From contig JAVKOQ010000047.1 of NCBI GenBank assembly GCA_031835245.1, positions 123,501 to 187,500 of the forward strand: a stretch of DNA of 64,000 nucleotides, read 5' to 3'. The DNA comes from Balamuthia mandrillaris. Lineage: Eukaryota > Discosea > Longamoebia > Balamuthiidae. Of this stretch, positions 11,201 through 26,483 are shown piece by piece. The position numbers were made by a program, and so were the translations under genes. The notes beneath the pieces were generated by a model that saw only the letters and a program-made list of their open reading frames with translations, had not been told where the DNA came from and did not search any database. Each line of letters opens with the position of its first letter. Positions within the stretch are counted from its first letter, which is position 1.

Positions 11201-11719
11201 CTTCTCTCTCACCGAAATGTAGCCTGCTCTCCAACACTCCTCTTCCTCTCCTTCCTTTCTACCACATTCTTGAACAAGTCGTTTTCTTCTTTGTTCGCGA
11301 AAGTTGCCTTCCAGCTGGCTCAATCGCTCTTCCATCAGTTGCAAACGGACCAACTGGCTCTCTTGCTGCCGGATCAGGGCACGAAAGGTGTCCTCGTGCC
11401 GCTTCAACTCGCGACGCACCTTTCGTTTGTTCTTGGGCACCCATGTCGTGACCGACGTCAACAACCCCCCTCCCACCACCCCTTTTTGTTGTTGCTGTTG
11501 AAGGCGAGCCGCTTTCTTTTCCTCCTCCTCCTCCTTCTTGCGCTGTTGGCGGTGAAAGTGTCGGCGCTCTTTCTCGCGGTGGACCAAGTGAAGGCGCCCC
11601 GACAGGTGCTTGGCCTTTTCTTCGATGGTGGCAAAACGCAATTGGCAGGTATCGCAGCTGTAGTGTCCTCCTGCTGCTCTTCCTTCTGCCTCCTCCTCCT
11701 TTTCCTTCACCTCCTCCAT
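8278..11719 (-). CDS. C2H2 zinc finger + nucleotidyltransferase + T4-Rnl1-type RNA ligase fusion
   Basis: Four exons (11719-11059, 10854-10655, 10569-10498, 10404-8278) join in phase into about 1019 residues. Residues 22-44 form a CX2CX12HX5H finger of the U1/matrin kind. Basic coiled coil follows to about 160. A nucleotidyltransferase core follows: G202-S203 then D214-x-D216 (IYRWGSRWWGLD, SDSDF), with D239 as likely third acid. An a-helical part (KNFAYAKQFWNHG, HLAFSIQIARMGK) resembles the tail of MnB-like nucleotidyltransferases. From about 530 comes RNA_lig_T4_1-like sequence: FPLFRKWFPF, IYPLFDGLHASLCYL (motif I region), YIFQMMS with RLVLVAIRK, VKGYIIC (IV) and SFKRTSLHTPHY (V). In motif I the nucleotidyl-acceptor Lys position (KxDG) is Leu (about 587). 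Poly-Ser lies near 430. A role in RNA end repair or tailing is inferred. Confidence 0.75.
10020..10056. repeat. Coding trinucleotide repeat (poly-Ser in the ligase fusion)
   Basis: GAA repeats on plus are read as TCT-type Ser codons on minus. They insert about 20 serines between the nucleotidyltransferase and ligase regions. Confidence 0.85.
10890..11051. repeat. (CAGAGA/GACAGA)n array in an intron
   Basis: About 160 bp of imperfect CAGAGA units (sense strand TCTCTG) fill most of the first intron (10855-11058) of the zinc finger/NTase/ligase gene. The acceptor CAG and the donor GTATCTC lie just outside the array. Confidence 0.9.
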
Positions 11720-12313
11720 CTCTTCTCTCTTTGGTTTGATATTCAAAGAAGCACCAACCAGAAATCTTAAAACTACCGATCAGATCAAAGAAATCCCAAA
11801 ATACAAAGGAAAAACGCGTAACATAAATACTCCAAGTTTCCAACAAAAATGAAGTTCGCTTCCTTATTGCCTTTTCGTTGCACCCCTCACAACAAAAGGC
11901 CCAGACAGGAGCGCAAAGGGAAAACCAAGAAAGATGGAAAAACAGCAAGAAAAAAAAGGAGAACCTCACCTCCTCCCCTTTCTCAATGGATGGGTGAGTT
12001 GAAGTGAGGTTCTTTCTTTTTTTGCTTGCTTTTTTTTTTCCTTTCCGTTTCCTTTCACTCGTTGTTTATGTCTTCTTTGTTGGCTTTTTTTCTGCTTTTC
12101 TTATTTGAGAAGAAGGAAGAGCCAACGGAAGGCAGCAGCAATGGAAAGGGAGGGCGTCGTTCTTTTTTCGAACGTGACTCACCGCCCTTCAAGAGAGGAG
12201 AAAGGGAACCACAGCTTCCTCCGTTTGTTATTTAAAAAAATTATTTATAACAGAAAAATAAACGGAAAAAACCAATTGTTGAAAAAAGAAAACGTGAATT
12301 TACAGAAAAACAA
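11720..12313. promoter_or_regulatory. Divergent intergenic region
   Basis: This 594-bp gap separates the 5' ends of the ligase fusion (minus) and the HAD phosphatase (plus). It is AT-rich with T-runs. The open frames here (for example 11969 leftward, with a hydrophobic start) lack family signals. It presumably holds both promoters; no defined motif was identified. Confidence 0.4.
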
Positions 12314-12963
12314 ATGGAAATGTGGAGCGGTGAGTTTTTTGAGGCCAAAGCGGTCCTGTTCGACCTGGACGGCACCTTGCTTGATACCGAACTTCTCTCC
12401 ACCCAGGCCATCGCCAAAGTTATAGCACCTCACGGTGGAAAGGTTCATACATTCTATTTTTTTTAAAACCATCGCAACTCCACTTCAAACATCTCATCTC
12501 TCTCTCTGAAAAGATTGAGTGGGAGTTAAAGAAACGGCTGTTAGGCCTCAAAGGTCCCGACTGGTCCCGTCTCGTCATTCAAGACCAAGGGCTGGAGGGC
12601 AAGCTCACCCCCGAGGAGCTAGTGGAAGGCTGGGAGTCCCACCTGGCCGCGCTCTACCCCTCCGTCCTCAAGCTGCCCGGCGCGGAGGAGCTCTCCTCCC
12701 ACTTGGCCCAAAGGGGGATCCCTCAGGCCCTCTGCACCTCCTCCAGCCGCCACGCCGTAGCGCTGAAGAGGGAGGCTCACCGGGAGATGTTTGACCGGTT
12801 CCAGGTGGTGGTCACCGGGGACGATCAGGAGCTGCAGAGGGGCAAGCCCGCCCCTGACATATTTTTGTTGGGAGCCAAGCGGTTGGGAGTGGACCCGGCT
12901 TCTTGTATTGTGTTTGAGGACGCTCTTTCTGGGTGTCAAGCAGGTTTTTCTTTTTCTTCCTCT

Positions 12964-13009
<46 letters not shown>

Positions 13010-13192
13010 TGTCTTCTTGTTTTGACGAAACATGCGAATGAAAAAGGCAAAGCAGCAGGTATGAAGGTCATAGCTATTCCCGACACGCGGTTGGACGTCT
13101 CTGTCTTCAAGCCATATGCCGACCAAGTCCTCACCTCCATGCTCCACTTCAAACCTGAACAATTCGGTCTTCCCGCCTTTTTATCACCCTGA
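12314..13192 (+). CDS. HAD hydrolase, pseudouridine-5'-phosphatase-like
   Basis: Three exons give about 230 residues. Motif I is AVLFDLDGTLLDTE (nucleophile Asp). The cap reads LTPEELVEGWESHL and VLKLPGAEELSSHL. Motif II is LCTSSSRH, the Lys motif is RGKPAPDIFLLGAKRLG, and motif IV is IVFEDALSGCQAG. The C-terminus GMKVIAIPD then FKPEQFGLPAF is typical of HDHD1/pseudouridine-5'-phosphatases, which remove phosphate from pseudouridine 5'-phosphate in RNA breakdown. The start is the ATG at 12314; a second ATG two codons on is equally possible. Intron 1 lies at about 12442-12513. Intron 2, at about 12944-13060, holds a (CT)n run. The exact substrate is inferred from the family; other sugar-phosphate substrates are possible. 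Confidence 0.88.
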
Positions 13193-13196
13193 AAGC

Positions 13197-13234
<38 letters not shown>

Positions 13235-13280
13235 CATTCCTCTCTATCGCTCTCGTTTAAGACTATAAACAGAACGTTAT

Positions 13281-17381
<4,101 letters not shown>

Positions 17382-17697
17382 CCCACTGCTGCTCCTCCTC
17401 CGGATATCCTCTTACCGCTTTTTTTCTGCTTTTTGAAATTGAGTTCTTAGAAAAGATCTGGCCAATCGCAGCCATGCGATGTGACGTAATCAATGATAAT
17501 GACGTCATGATGTCTTAGAAAGGAAATATTTAATTTAGTTTCCTTTTATCAATAATTTACGCGATAATATCACAATTTTTGGTTGAAATTATCGATATGA
17601 ACAAACCGAAAAAGAAAAAATTGTAGCAGAAGGAAGCTCAAAAGAGAAGGAGAAGGAACTGAGAGAGAGAGAGAAGCCAAACGGTTTGGAAAAAAAA
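17382..17697. promoter_or_regulatory. Divergent promoter region with a TGACGTCA site
   Basis: The gap lies between the FUSC-family gene (minus) and the formin (plus). It contains a palindromic TGACGTCA (CRE-like) at about 17502-17509, a TGACGTAA at about 17481, and an inverted repeat AAAGGAAA...TTTCCTTT at about 17519-17547. Regulatory function is inferred from position and motif only. Confidence 0.4.
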
Positions 17698-20600
17698 ATG
17701 CCCAAAGTGTCGGTCACGCATGTGGCCGATCCCTTTGGCGGTTGGGACGTGCGTGAGCTCAAGCGCGGCACCATCCTCTCTCCTCCCACCTCCTCCGCCG
17801 TCCCCGACTACGACCTGGACCTGGAGAAAAAACCGCTGCGCGAGCACATCGCCGCCCTCCTGTCCCTCCTCCAGGTGGAGGGCTCCGCCAGCAAGTTCGT
17901 GCTGCAGACCTCGTCGGGGGAATACCTGCTCTTAGGCGAGTTCGCAGGCGGGGAGGGCGCCCTCTCCATCGGCGGAAGCAGCAACAACGCGAGTTTGACG
18001 GGCTCCAGTGCCGGTGGTGGTAGTGGTGGGGTCCCTCAGGCCGAGCCCCCACAAAGGGAGCTGCTGAGAAGGTTGGTGAAGGAGGGGAGCGAGCTGCGGC
18101 TGCGAACGCACCCCCATGTTCGTGCGAGGAATGTGGTGGACCTGCTGCACCTGGCCACCAACGCAGCTGCAGAGCAGGAGGAGGGCTCTGCCCTCTCGAA
18201 AGAGAGCCTGTTTGCCATGAAATATGAGTTTAAGGTTTTTAATCTTTGCTTTTTGTATTCTTTTCGTTCTGTTTTCCCGTTTGTTTGGCTCTTCTCTGCT
18301 TTCTATGTAAAAAAACTAAATTAAAAAACATAAACAACAAAACAGGATGCAACGTTTGCAGAAGAATTTTTTGAGCTTGGAGGCATGTCTGCTCTCCTTA
18401 CTGTTATCACCAGCAGCTCAGGCAACACCCAAGCATATGCTCTCTCTGCTCTTCGCGCTGCCATGTTGTACATTTCTGGTCTGTTATTTCCCTTTCTGCT
18501 TCAAGTATTCTCTGTTTACTTGTTTGCCCTCCATGCTTTCTTCTCATCATTTCACTTTATGTTGCATCCATTTCCTCAACTGTAGGAATGGAGGTGTTGT
18601 TGGACGATCAAAAGTTAGTTGCTCAATTGTTCTCATTGGTGGACTCGAATGTGGTGGCTGTGGCCCGCCAAGCCCTTGAACTCATTTTCGTATTATGTAG
18701 CTACGGCACCAATGGTTGGAAACACATCCATCGCGTACGTTATAAGATGTTCAGAGTCATCCTTTTTTGTTCTTGTTTGTTTTGCTTTTTGTGATATTGC
18801 TTGCTTTGTTTTGAGATGAAAGACACTATTTGACGACGATGAAAATGAAGAAGGTTTTCTCTTTATTTTTAACTGACAAAAACCGTATGTGCATAACAGG
18901 CCGCCAAACTATTCGCAAAGAAAAAGGGGTGTGCAGCCTATGAAAACTTAGTGGAGCTGCTTAAAAGCGGGGATTTGGACACGCAGCTCAATGCTATTAC
19001 GTTTTTCAACAGCATCTTGGATGCTTGCCCTCCGCAACGACAAGAAAAGCTCTTGTTGTTGTGGCGAGAAATTGACATCGAACCAACTCTCCGGGTATGT
19101 CTCGTTATTGTTTGTTGTTGTTCTGCTTGTTCTTCGTTCTTCGTTCTTCTTTTTCTCCTTCTTTTTCTCCTTCTTCTTCTTCTTCTTCTGATTCATTACC
19201 TTCTTAACAAATTCATTTAAACACTTTTTTCTTGAATAACAAAAAAACAAGATGGAGGTGGCAGTAAGTCAGAATGAGGCATTTAAAAGGCAGGTTAAAC
19301 ACTTTGAACAAACTGTACTTTCACTATTCCCAACCTCGAAGCCAATTGTCGTCGAGCCATCATCAAAAGACTCGTTGGAACGAAAGAAGAGCCTAGACCT
19401 TTCCGTGTTAACTTCATCCTCCATTTTCAGAAAGATGACAGCATCTTCACCATCTATCGAGAGACTCAAAGACAAGGAAAAAGACAAAGAAAAAGAAAGG
19501 CGCTCAAAGCTGCTTCGGAAAGAATCTGGAACATCAACTACTTCAACCTCAGAAAAAGCCAAGAGCAACACCAAATCATCATTATCATTGTCATCGATGC
19601 CTTCGATGAGTACAGAGGAGAAGTTGAGAGAGTACGAACTGCAACAACCGCTTATTAGAGCATTGAGAGCTCAGTTGCGGCGGCAAGATGCCGCCATACG
19701 CGAAGCCTTGAAAGAAGGAGCATTTATCAACGCTCGTACGTTGTCTTTCTTTTTTCCCCCCTTTATTAACTCCTTCTCTCTGTATCTCTCCTTCTTCCTC
19801 TGCGTTTCCTCATCTATTTTTTCTTTCTAAACTTAATGACCCCTGAATACAAAAGATGCTCCTTTGAAGCGTTATGTAGAGCGAAGTAAAGAAGTAGACA
19901 CAGATATTCCAGTACAGCTCTCATCAACGCCCGTACCATCACAACCAGCTTCATCGGCATCAGCTGCAGCTGATCCGAATCTTCAAGAGAAAGTGCAACA
20001 GTTGGCCAAACAAGTGGCACAACTGAAGACGATGGGCAAAACTCTCACCGAAAGGAAGGATAATGAAATCGCTCGACTTCACGAGGAGATAGCCACTATC
20101 AAGTCCCAACGAGACAACAAAGAAAAAGAGCTTGCAAGTCTGCTTGCCTCTCGTGAGAACACAAACAACAAAATGAAAGAAGCAGAGAAAGAAGATGAGA
20201 AGAAACCGAACAATGCATCCGAGGAAGCAGAACGTATGTACGATGACATTCAAATGTTGAAAGAGTCGTTGATTCGGTTGCAAGGTCTCAAAGATCAGGT
20301 CGTCCGCGAACTGAGGGGCTTGAAGCAAAAACGAGGAGGTGGAGGAGGAACGGAGGATCGTGCATCGGTAGATGGGTTGGAGCTGTTAGAGGCAAAACAT
20401 ATGAAGGAGGATCTCGAGAAGGAGAAAGCGGCAAAGACGAAGTTGCAGGAAAAGGTGGATGAGCTTCAAGCTCAGTTGGCGAGAGGCAAAACCACTGAGG
20501 AAGTTTTGGAGCTGGAAGGAAAAATCAAGGAGTTAGAGGAAAGAGTGAGCATATTAACTAAAGATAATACCGCTCTCCGAGTGGAGAAGTTGGAATGGAA

Positions 20601-23181
20601 GATGAAGAGAGAGAAACTTGCGAAGGAAGAAAAGACGGAGAGCGCTAATTCTTCCGCTGCCGTTGGTCCTGCTTCTTCAGCTGCTCTTGAAGATTTGGAG
20701 CTGAAACTTGCGAGACAGGAAAGGGTTGCGAAAGAGCATAAGCAGGACAAAGACAAAGCTTTGTTGCAGCTCAGCAATATGATGAAGGTGATGAAAGTTT
20801 TGAAGGCCAAGTATGAGGAGGAAAGCAAAAGCAACACCTACAACGAGAAAGAGCTGAAGGAGGCCAAAGAGCTCATCCAACGGCTGCAAAAAGAGAATCA
20901 GGAGCTCAAAGCACAATCCCTTTCTGCCTCGGACACTTTGTCAGGCGCAGAGTCATCACAAAAGGAAGAAGGAACAGAAGGAATGATGAAGAAATTGGCC
21001 AAAGAGAAGGAGAGGTTGTTGGAGCAATTGGAGGACCTCAACCGAAAGACAAATGACTTGGTCTCTGAGAAAGAGGCCCTCACCATCAAATTGCAACAAG
21101 CAGAGAAGGTGGAGTCGGTTTCCACTGTTGCCATTCTCAGCCTTAACGACCAAGTTAGTGACCTTACCGCTAAGCTTGCCAGTTTGAGAAGCGACACGAA
21201 AGACTCTGATCTTGCTATCAAATGTACACTTCTTTCTTCTTCTTTCTGCTCTCTTGTAGTTGTTATCTCTTACCATGTTTGCTCTTTAGATGACAAACTA
21301 CAAAGAGAAAAGGAAATGCTGGAAGAACAGTTTAAAGGCGAGATAGAAGCATTGCGCAAACAAAATTTATCGTCAGGAGACGAAGCCATCCAAAGTCTGA
21401 AGGCGGAAGTGAACAAGCTTCAACAGGAGAACGAACAGCTCAAACTAACCAACGAGGCTCATATAGCAGAGTTGGAAGCTCAAAAAAGTCGGACCAGTGT
21501 AGATCTGTTGAACAGCGATTTTACCGCCCAGCTCAGCCTTAATCTTTGCGCAGATGTTGCTCGTAAGTTGGGAGAACGGCAACAAGAGAGTACGTTCAGT
21601 TCTTATTTTGTTTGTTTAAACCAAAACACTAACTAAAACAATGCAGACATCAAATTCACTAAACCGGTTGTAACACCACCAAAGAAAATGAAGTCTCTCT
21701 TCTGGAAACGAATCGTTCTGCCAGCCTCAAGCGAAGCTAAAGAGGTTTTTACCATTTGGCACGAGGTCAAAGAAATAGAAGTGCCCAAACACTTTTTGGA
21801 CGCCAAGTTTTCTCATAAGAGCCTTCAAGAGCTGAAACGAGGGTCATCTTTATCTTCTTCCTCCCGAGGAAAAAGCGGTCGCCTCAACAAAAGTGGCAAA
21901 CACGAGACATTCACAACGACAGCATCGTCATCATCAACAGACTCTCCATCAATGACAAGGCTCGGTTTGCTCGATGCGAAGAGAGCACAAACGATCGCCA
22001 TCATGAAGTCCTCTTTGCCGCAGGAGGAGACATTGAAGGAAGCCATTCGCACGATGGACGACGCCAAGCTCACCAAGAAACAGATTCAAAACCTGCTGAT
22101 GCATCTTCCCAGCGAAGAGGAACTTCAATCCATTCAAGTCCTTCGCTCCGACCTTCAACAACAAGAAGCCAAGTTAGACTCTGGCGAGCAGTTCTTGATG
22201 GTGTTGGCCTCCATCGACCATCTCGTGGCTCGCCTAAAGTGTTGGAGCTTGATGCGTACATGGGAGACAGAGCTGGTGGCCAAAGTGAAGAGTCGTTTGG
22301 AGTCTGTGGCTGCCTCCGCGGAGGAGATAAGGCAGAGCGCCGCTCTTAGGGTGCTCTTGGGGGTGTTGCTCAACGTTGGCAACTACCTGAACGGCCAGAC
22401 AGAGGAGCTTGCCCGTGCGGATGGCTTTGACCTCATTGAGACGTTGAGAAAGGTCATGGAGATGAGAGCCAACGATGATCGTGCCACCCTCTTCAACTAT
22501 GTATATCTCTTCCTGAGAGAGCAACACAGACCAACGAAATCAAACGAGAACGTTGTGGTTCAGCAGCTGAATAGAGAGTTGACTCGATTGGAGGAGGCGT
22601 CTAAGGCGTCGTTCAGTAAAGTTAGGAGCCAGATGGAGGAGATGAACTTAGGACTGCTCGAGTTTGGATTGTTGTCAAAAGAAGTCTGTGATGAACCCTT
22701 CGCTTCTAAAGCGGCTGCTTTCTTTGCTAAAGGTTTGCTATATTTTATGCTTTCTTCCGTTGCATTTCTTATCTTGATATTTACTTCATTTTTTATTATT
22801 ATCTTTTAGCAACAAAACAAGCAGAAGAACTGCAACAAACATATACAAGATCGCTTCAAGTGTTTCAGGAGCTGTTACTCTACTGCGGCTATTCACAACA
22901 CGATCTTCCCAAAATCACTCCTGAACTGTTCTTTGGAGCTCTTTACGCTTTCATATCTGCCCTATACAAAAAGATGCAAAAGTACTTTTCTTGCTCCTTT
23001 TTTTAACTCCTTCAGTTCAGATGTAACTAACGAACACGCGTTCTCTCAAACATAAAGGACATTGAAAAAAGGAACAATGCTGAGTGTAATAACGGATTCA
23101 TCAGAAGATCCGATGGCATCCATCGTTGCTGCCATTCGCACCCGCAACTCTGCCGAAGCTCTCTCCACTTATTCCCTTTAA
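17698..23181 (+). CDS. FHOD-type formin (GBD-FH3, coiled coil, FH2) without an FH1 region
   Basis: Formins nucleate and elongate actin filaments. The N-terminus (ATG 17698) reads VTHVADPFGGWD, like the FHOD GTPase-binding fold. FH3-like armadillo exons follow: FAEEFFELGGMSALLTVITS (about 18360), VARQALELIFVLCSYG (about 18660) and LVELLKSGDLDTQLNAITFF (about 18950). A Ser-rich linker leads to about 450 residues of heptad-rich coiled coil (19860-21640). FH2 starts with PPKKMKSLFWKRIVLP (about 21680) and has KRAQTIAIMKSSLP, ALRVLLGVLLNVGNYLNG and LFNYVYLFLREQHRP. The last exon (about 23058-23181) ends IVAAIRTRNSAEALSTYSL, a possible autoinhibitory tail. The usual poly-Pro FH1 between coil and FH2 is reduced to VVTPPKK. 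At least nine exons; some boundaries are approximate. Confidence 0.88.
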
Positions 23182-23266
23182 CTACCCTAACGAACATTGT
23201 TTATTCCTTTGTTTTAATTATTATTTGTCTAGTTGTTTTATTTTTTGCAATTATACTTCATTGTGT

Positions 23267-23642
23267 TTATAAAGCATTAAAGACAGCAACGAGCCAACTC
23301 AAGCCTTCCAAGAGGCCATGGCCATTGGTCATGCAACATGGCTGAACTTGCCACAGTATTTCAGGCGGCAATTGTTTCAATGAGAGTGCTTCTATTGCGG
23401 TCTCTGTTGCACCAGAAATGTCCGTTTTGGTCACGGGACGGTCCTTTATCTTGTGGTTGGCAAAGACGAGCAGCACTGGCGATGGGAACAAAGCGTCTTG
23501 CAGTAGTACCATGCGCAGCCGTTGTGCTGCCAATTCTTTTTCATGCCATTAGAGAGGGAGAGTAGAAGCAACAGGAAGAAAAAGGAAAAGCAGAGAGAGA
23601 GTGAGAGTGAGAGTGAGCAAGTTACCAGCAATAGTTGAAAGT

Positions 23643-23687
<45 letters not shown>

Positions 23688-24044
23688 GGAAAAGCGAGAG
23701 AAGAGCATAAAAACCGAGTTGAGAATGTCGAGGAAGACCAGAGGGACAGCTTCTGTTGCTGACATCTACCACAAAGATAAGAGCACACTGTATTGGTAAA
23801 TAAAAATTGGTGACCACAGGGAGAAGGCAATAATGAGGGTGAACGCACCACAGCGGTGTAGTAATGTCGCCATATAGGTATCAGCTTAGCATTGTCAACG
23901 TCCTAAGATAGAAGAACGTAAGAAGGTCAACAGACGGAAACTAAAAATAAAGGAAACATTATAGGAACCAATGATAGGAACGACAATCCTGAGACAGAAG
24001 CACGTTGAACGCTAAAATCTAGCTTACCGCAGATGAGATAACGT

Positions 24045-24091
<47 letters not shown>

Positions 24092-24204
24092 CTAACCTAG
24101 ACATGGGGTAGTACATGTATAGCTTTTTTGCAACTGATGAAACATCTATGAACACAATGGTTACATTAAGAAGCGAAAATGAAAAGAGAGAAAAGCTGAG
24201 AAGA

Positions 24205-24248
<44 letters not shown>

Positions 24249-24851
24249 ATACCGAAGATTTGCCCGCACCACGCAAGCCTAACACCAACAAGTGCAGCTC
24301 CTGACTACCGTTCTTCTTCTTGTTCCAAAGGTCTTGCTTGCTCCTCAGCGGGGGCCACGCCGAAGCAGCCACCGCCTTCTCTTTCATCACTTTCCAACTT
24401 CCTTTGGCTGCCTCGTTGGCTTCCAACTCCCCCTTTCGCTGCTGCTGAGCTGGTTCGTTGGGGGTGTTTTGTTGCTGTTGTCGGAGGGTGGCAGCGAGGA
24501 GGTGCCATCGTTGGCGTAGCGCAAGGGCTTGGCTTTGGAAGCGCGCAATGCTTGCCGCTTTGATATCTTGTTGTTGTGGTTCGTTCGTTTGTGGTGGCGG
24601 CGCGGCAGAGGGTGGCGTCTCGCCAAACTCTGCAGCATAGAAAGCTTTCCATAAGGAAGACAAACTCATCGCCAATTCCTTTTTTTGTTCATTATAAACA
24701 CATCAAGAAAAAAAAAACGAACAATAAAGCATTTGTTGTTGAAGGAACAACGTACATGAGTTCGAGTACAACAACAAGAAACCCTCAAGAGAGTGCGAGC
24801 GTCCAAAAAGCTAAAGATCCTCGCCAGCAGCTCTGCAGGGAGCTCTTCCAT
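23267..24851 (-). CDS. F-box/Arf-like GTPase fusion, copy 1
   Basis: Exon 1 (ATG 24851) encodes an F-box, LPAELLARIFSFLDARTLLRVS. Exon 2 gives SLSSLWKAFYAAEFG, a Gln-rich linker and the P-loop LLVLGLRGAGKSSV. Short exons follow: MFHQLQKSYTCTTPCL (24150-24105), DFSVQRASVSGLSFLSL (about 24015), DVDNAKLIPIWRHYYTAV (about 23905), CALIFVVDVSNRS (about 23780), and the last exon with VLLVFANHKIK and a GLLEGLSWLVAVFNAL end. Order and spacing match the Arf fold: P-loop, switch 1, DVGGQ, NKxD, helix 5. The G3 motif is DVDNA in place of DVGGQ and G4 is NHKI in place of NKQD, so GTP hydrolysis and base recognition look impaired. The F-box suggests an SCF adaptor. It lies in tandem with copy 2. Confidence 0.75.
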
Positions 24852-25234
24852 CTCTTTCTTTCTTTTTCATCGGATTTCTTCGTGTCGACCCGAATATAAG
24901 AGCAGGAAAAAATTGTGCAATTCTTCTTTTATTTGTACGTTCAGCTGAAGAACGAACCAAAGACAGCGACGAGCCAGCTCAGGCCCTCCAGGAGACCGAT
25001 GTTGTTGATCATGCAACAGGGCTGCACGTGCCACAGTATTTCAGGCGGTAGGGCGTTCAAGGCGAGGCTTTCGGTGGCTGTCCGCTTTGCCTGGAAACGA
25101 TCTCGCCTCTTGAAGCAGTCTTTCTTCTTGTTGTTGTTGGCAAAGACGAGCAGCACCGGTGTATGAAGTGAGGGCTCGTGCAAAAGTGCTTGTCGCAATC
25201 GTTTTCCTGCCACTTCTTTATATTTTGTTAGAGA

Positions 25235-25270
<36 letters not shown>

Positions 25271-25398
25271 GAAGAGGATAGGAAGGACTTGAGATACCGA
25301 GTTGAGAATAGTTTGGAAGGTTGGTGGCATCATTATTGCTGACATCTACCACAAATATAAGAGCACACTTTATTTTTTGGTTTGTTACCTTTTCTACT

Positions 25399-25439
<41 letters not shown>

Positions 25440-25686
25440 GAGAGTGGAGAGAGAAACCTACAACATTGTGGAAGTAGGCCCTATACAACGGAATCACTCG
25501 AGAGCTATCCACATCCTGGTTTCATTGTTCGTTCACCACCAAACAAAAGATAATTAAAAAAGAAGCACAAATGTGGGAGGAAAAGGGATGCGCCTACCAA
25601 TGATTTGAAATATAAGTTCGAGACATGTGCCGTTTCCATGCTGACGCCTGGTGGTATTGTTTAGACGATAAGGAGAGCGCAAAGAA

Positions 25687-25725
<39 letters not shown>

Positions 25726-25730
25726 GGCAA
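23640..25730. repeat. Cluster of (GA)n microsatellites in introns of the F-box/Arf-like pair
   Basis: Pure GA runs occur at about 23648-23680, 24050-24089, 24210-24246, 25238-25266, 25400-25441 and 25690-25724. Each lies in an intron of one of the two minus-strand genes and reads (CT)n on the sense strand. Copies 1 and 2 carry them at several equivalent introns. Confidence 0.85.
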
Positions 25731-26451
25731 AATGCTGAGTACAGACCTACGCCGGGAATTGTGCATGTGCGGTCACGGTCTAGCTGCCAAAACATCTGTA
25801 ACGTGATAAAAAAGGGTAGCATGTTTATATACAAACAGCAAAACGAACACCACAACGAACAAAGGGTAAGCTTCGAGAGAGAGAACACGGAAATATTTTA
25901 CCGATGACTTGCCAGCGCGACGCAAGCCCAGAACCAATAGTCTCAATTCATGTGGAGTCTTCTCCCAAAGCTCTTGCTTCTTTCTTATGAACGGCGGCCG
26001 AGTCGAAGCCAACACCGCCTTCTCTTTCATCAGGCGCCAGCCTTCTTTCGCCGCTTCTTCTTCTTCTTCGTTCTCTTTTCCATCCTCGGTTTGACGAGGT
26101 AGATCTGTGTTGTGTCGGAGGATAGACGCGAGGGAGTGCCATCGTCGGCGGAGCGAGAGCGCCTGACTTCGAACGTGAGCGATGCAGGATGATCTGACCT
26201 CGCGCTCGTCCTGTGGCGGTGGTGCCTCTGTATCGAACTCTGCCGCATAGAAAGCTTTCCAAAGGGAAGGCAACCCCATGGCGAATGTCTATTGCTTATA
26301 GCGTTACACCAAGCGTCCACATTTTTTACAAAATAAAAACAACAAAAACGAGTACCTGAGTCCAAGAACAACAACAAGATACTCGCAAGAGGCTCCGCAC
26401 GTCCAGGTAGCTAAAGATCCTCTCCATTACCTCCGCGGGCAACCCTTCCAT
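24941..26451 (-). CDS. F-box/Arf-like GTPase fusion, copy 2
   Basis: This has the same exon plan as copy 1, 90 bp from it and on the same strand. F-box exon: LPAEVMERIFSYLDVRSLLRVS (ATG 26451). Exon 2: LPSLWKAFYAAEFD, a linker of about 110 residues and LLVLGLRRAGKSSV (P-loop). Then MFWQLDRDRTCTIPGV (about 25785-25735), VSMETAHVSNLYFKSL (about 25640-25597), DVDSSRVIPLYRAYFHNV (about 25515-25460), a short exon coding for the beta strand before the NKxD region, and the last exon with VLLVFANNNKK and GLLEGLSWLVAVFGSFFS. G3 is DVDSS and G4 is NNNK, so both diagnostic motifs are altered here too, while GxxxxGKS is kept. Tandem duplication is evident from shared introns. Partner and substrate are unknown. 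Confidence 0.75.
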
Positions 26452-26471
26452 CTTCGCCTTGGTTCGCCTTT

Positions 26472-26483
26472 CGTGTCGTCACG
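26472..26483. promoter_or_regulatory. CGTGTCGTCACG element just 5' of F-box/Arf copy 2
   Basis: A 12-mer 20 bp upstream of the ATG at 26451 (minus). It differs from one arm of the inverted repeat at 3216-3249 at a single base (CGTG for CATG). The wider divergent gap to 26807 is AT-rich near this gene and has two GC-rich repeats (GGCGGGGGGC) near the WD40 gene. Confidence 0.45.

Noticed and set aside
11259-11969. Minus ORF with a signal-peptide-like start
   Set aside because: It overlaps the zinc finger/NTase exon in another frame and loses any hydrophobic or conserved pattern after 40 residues.
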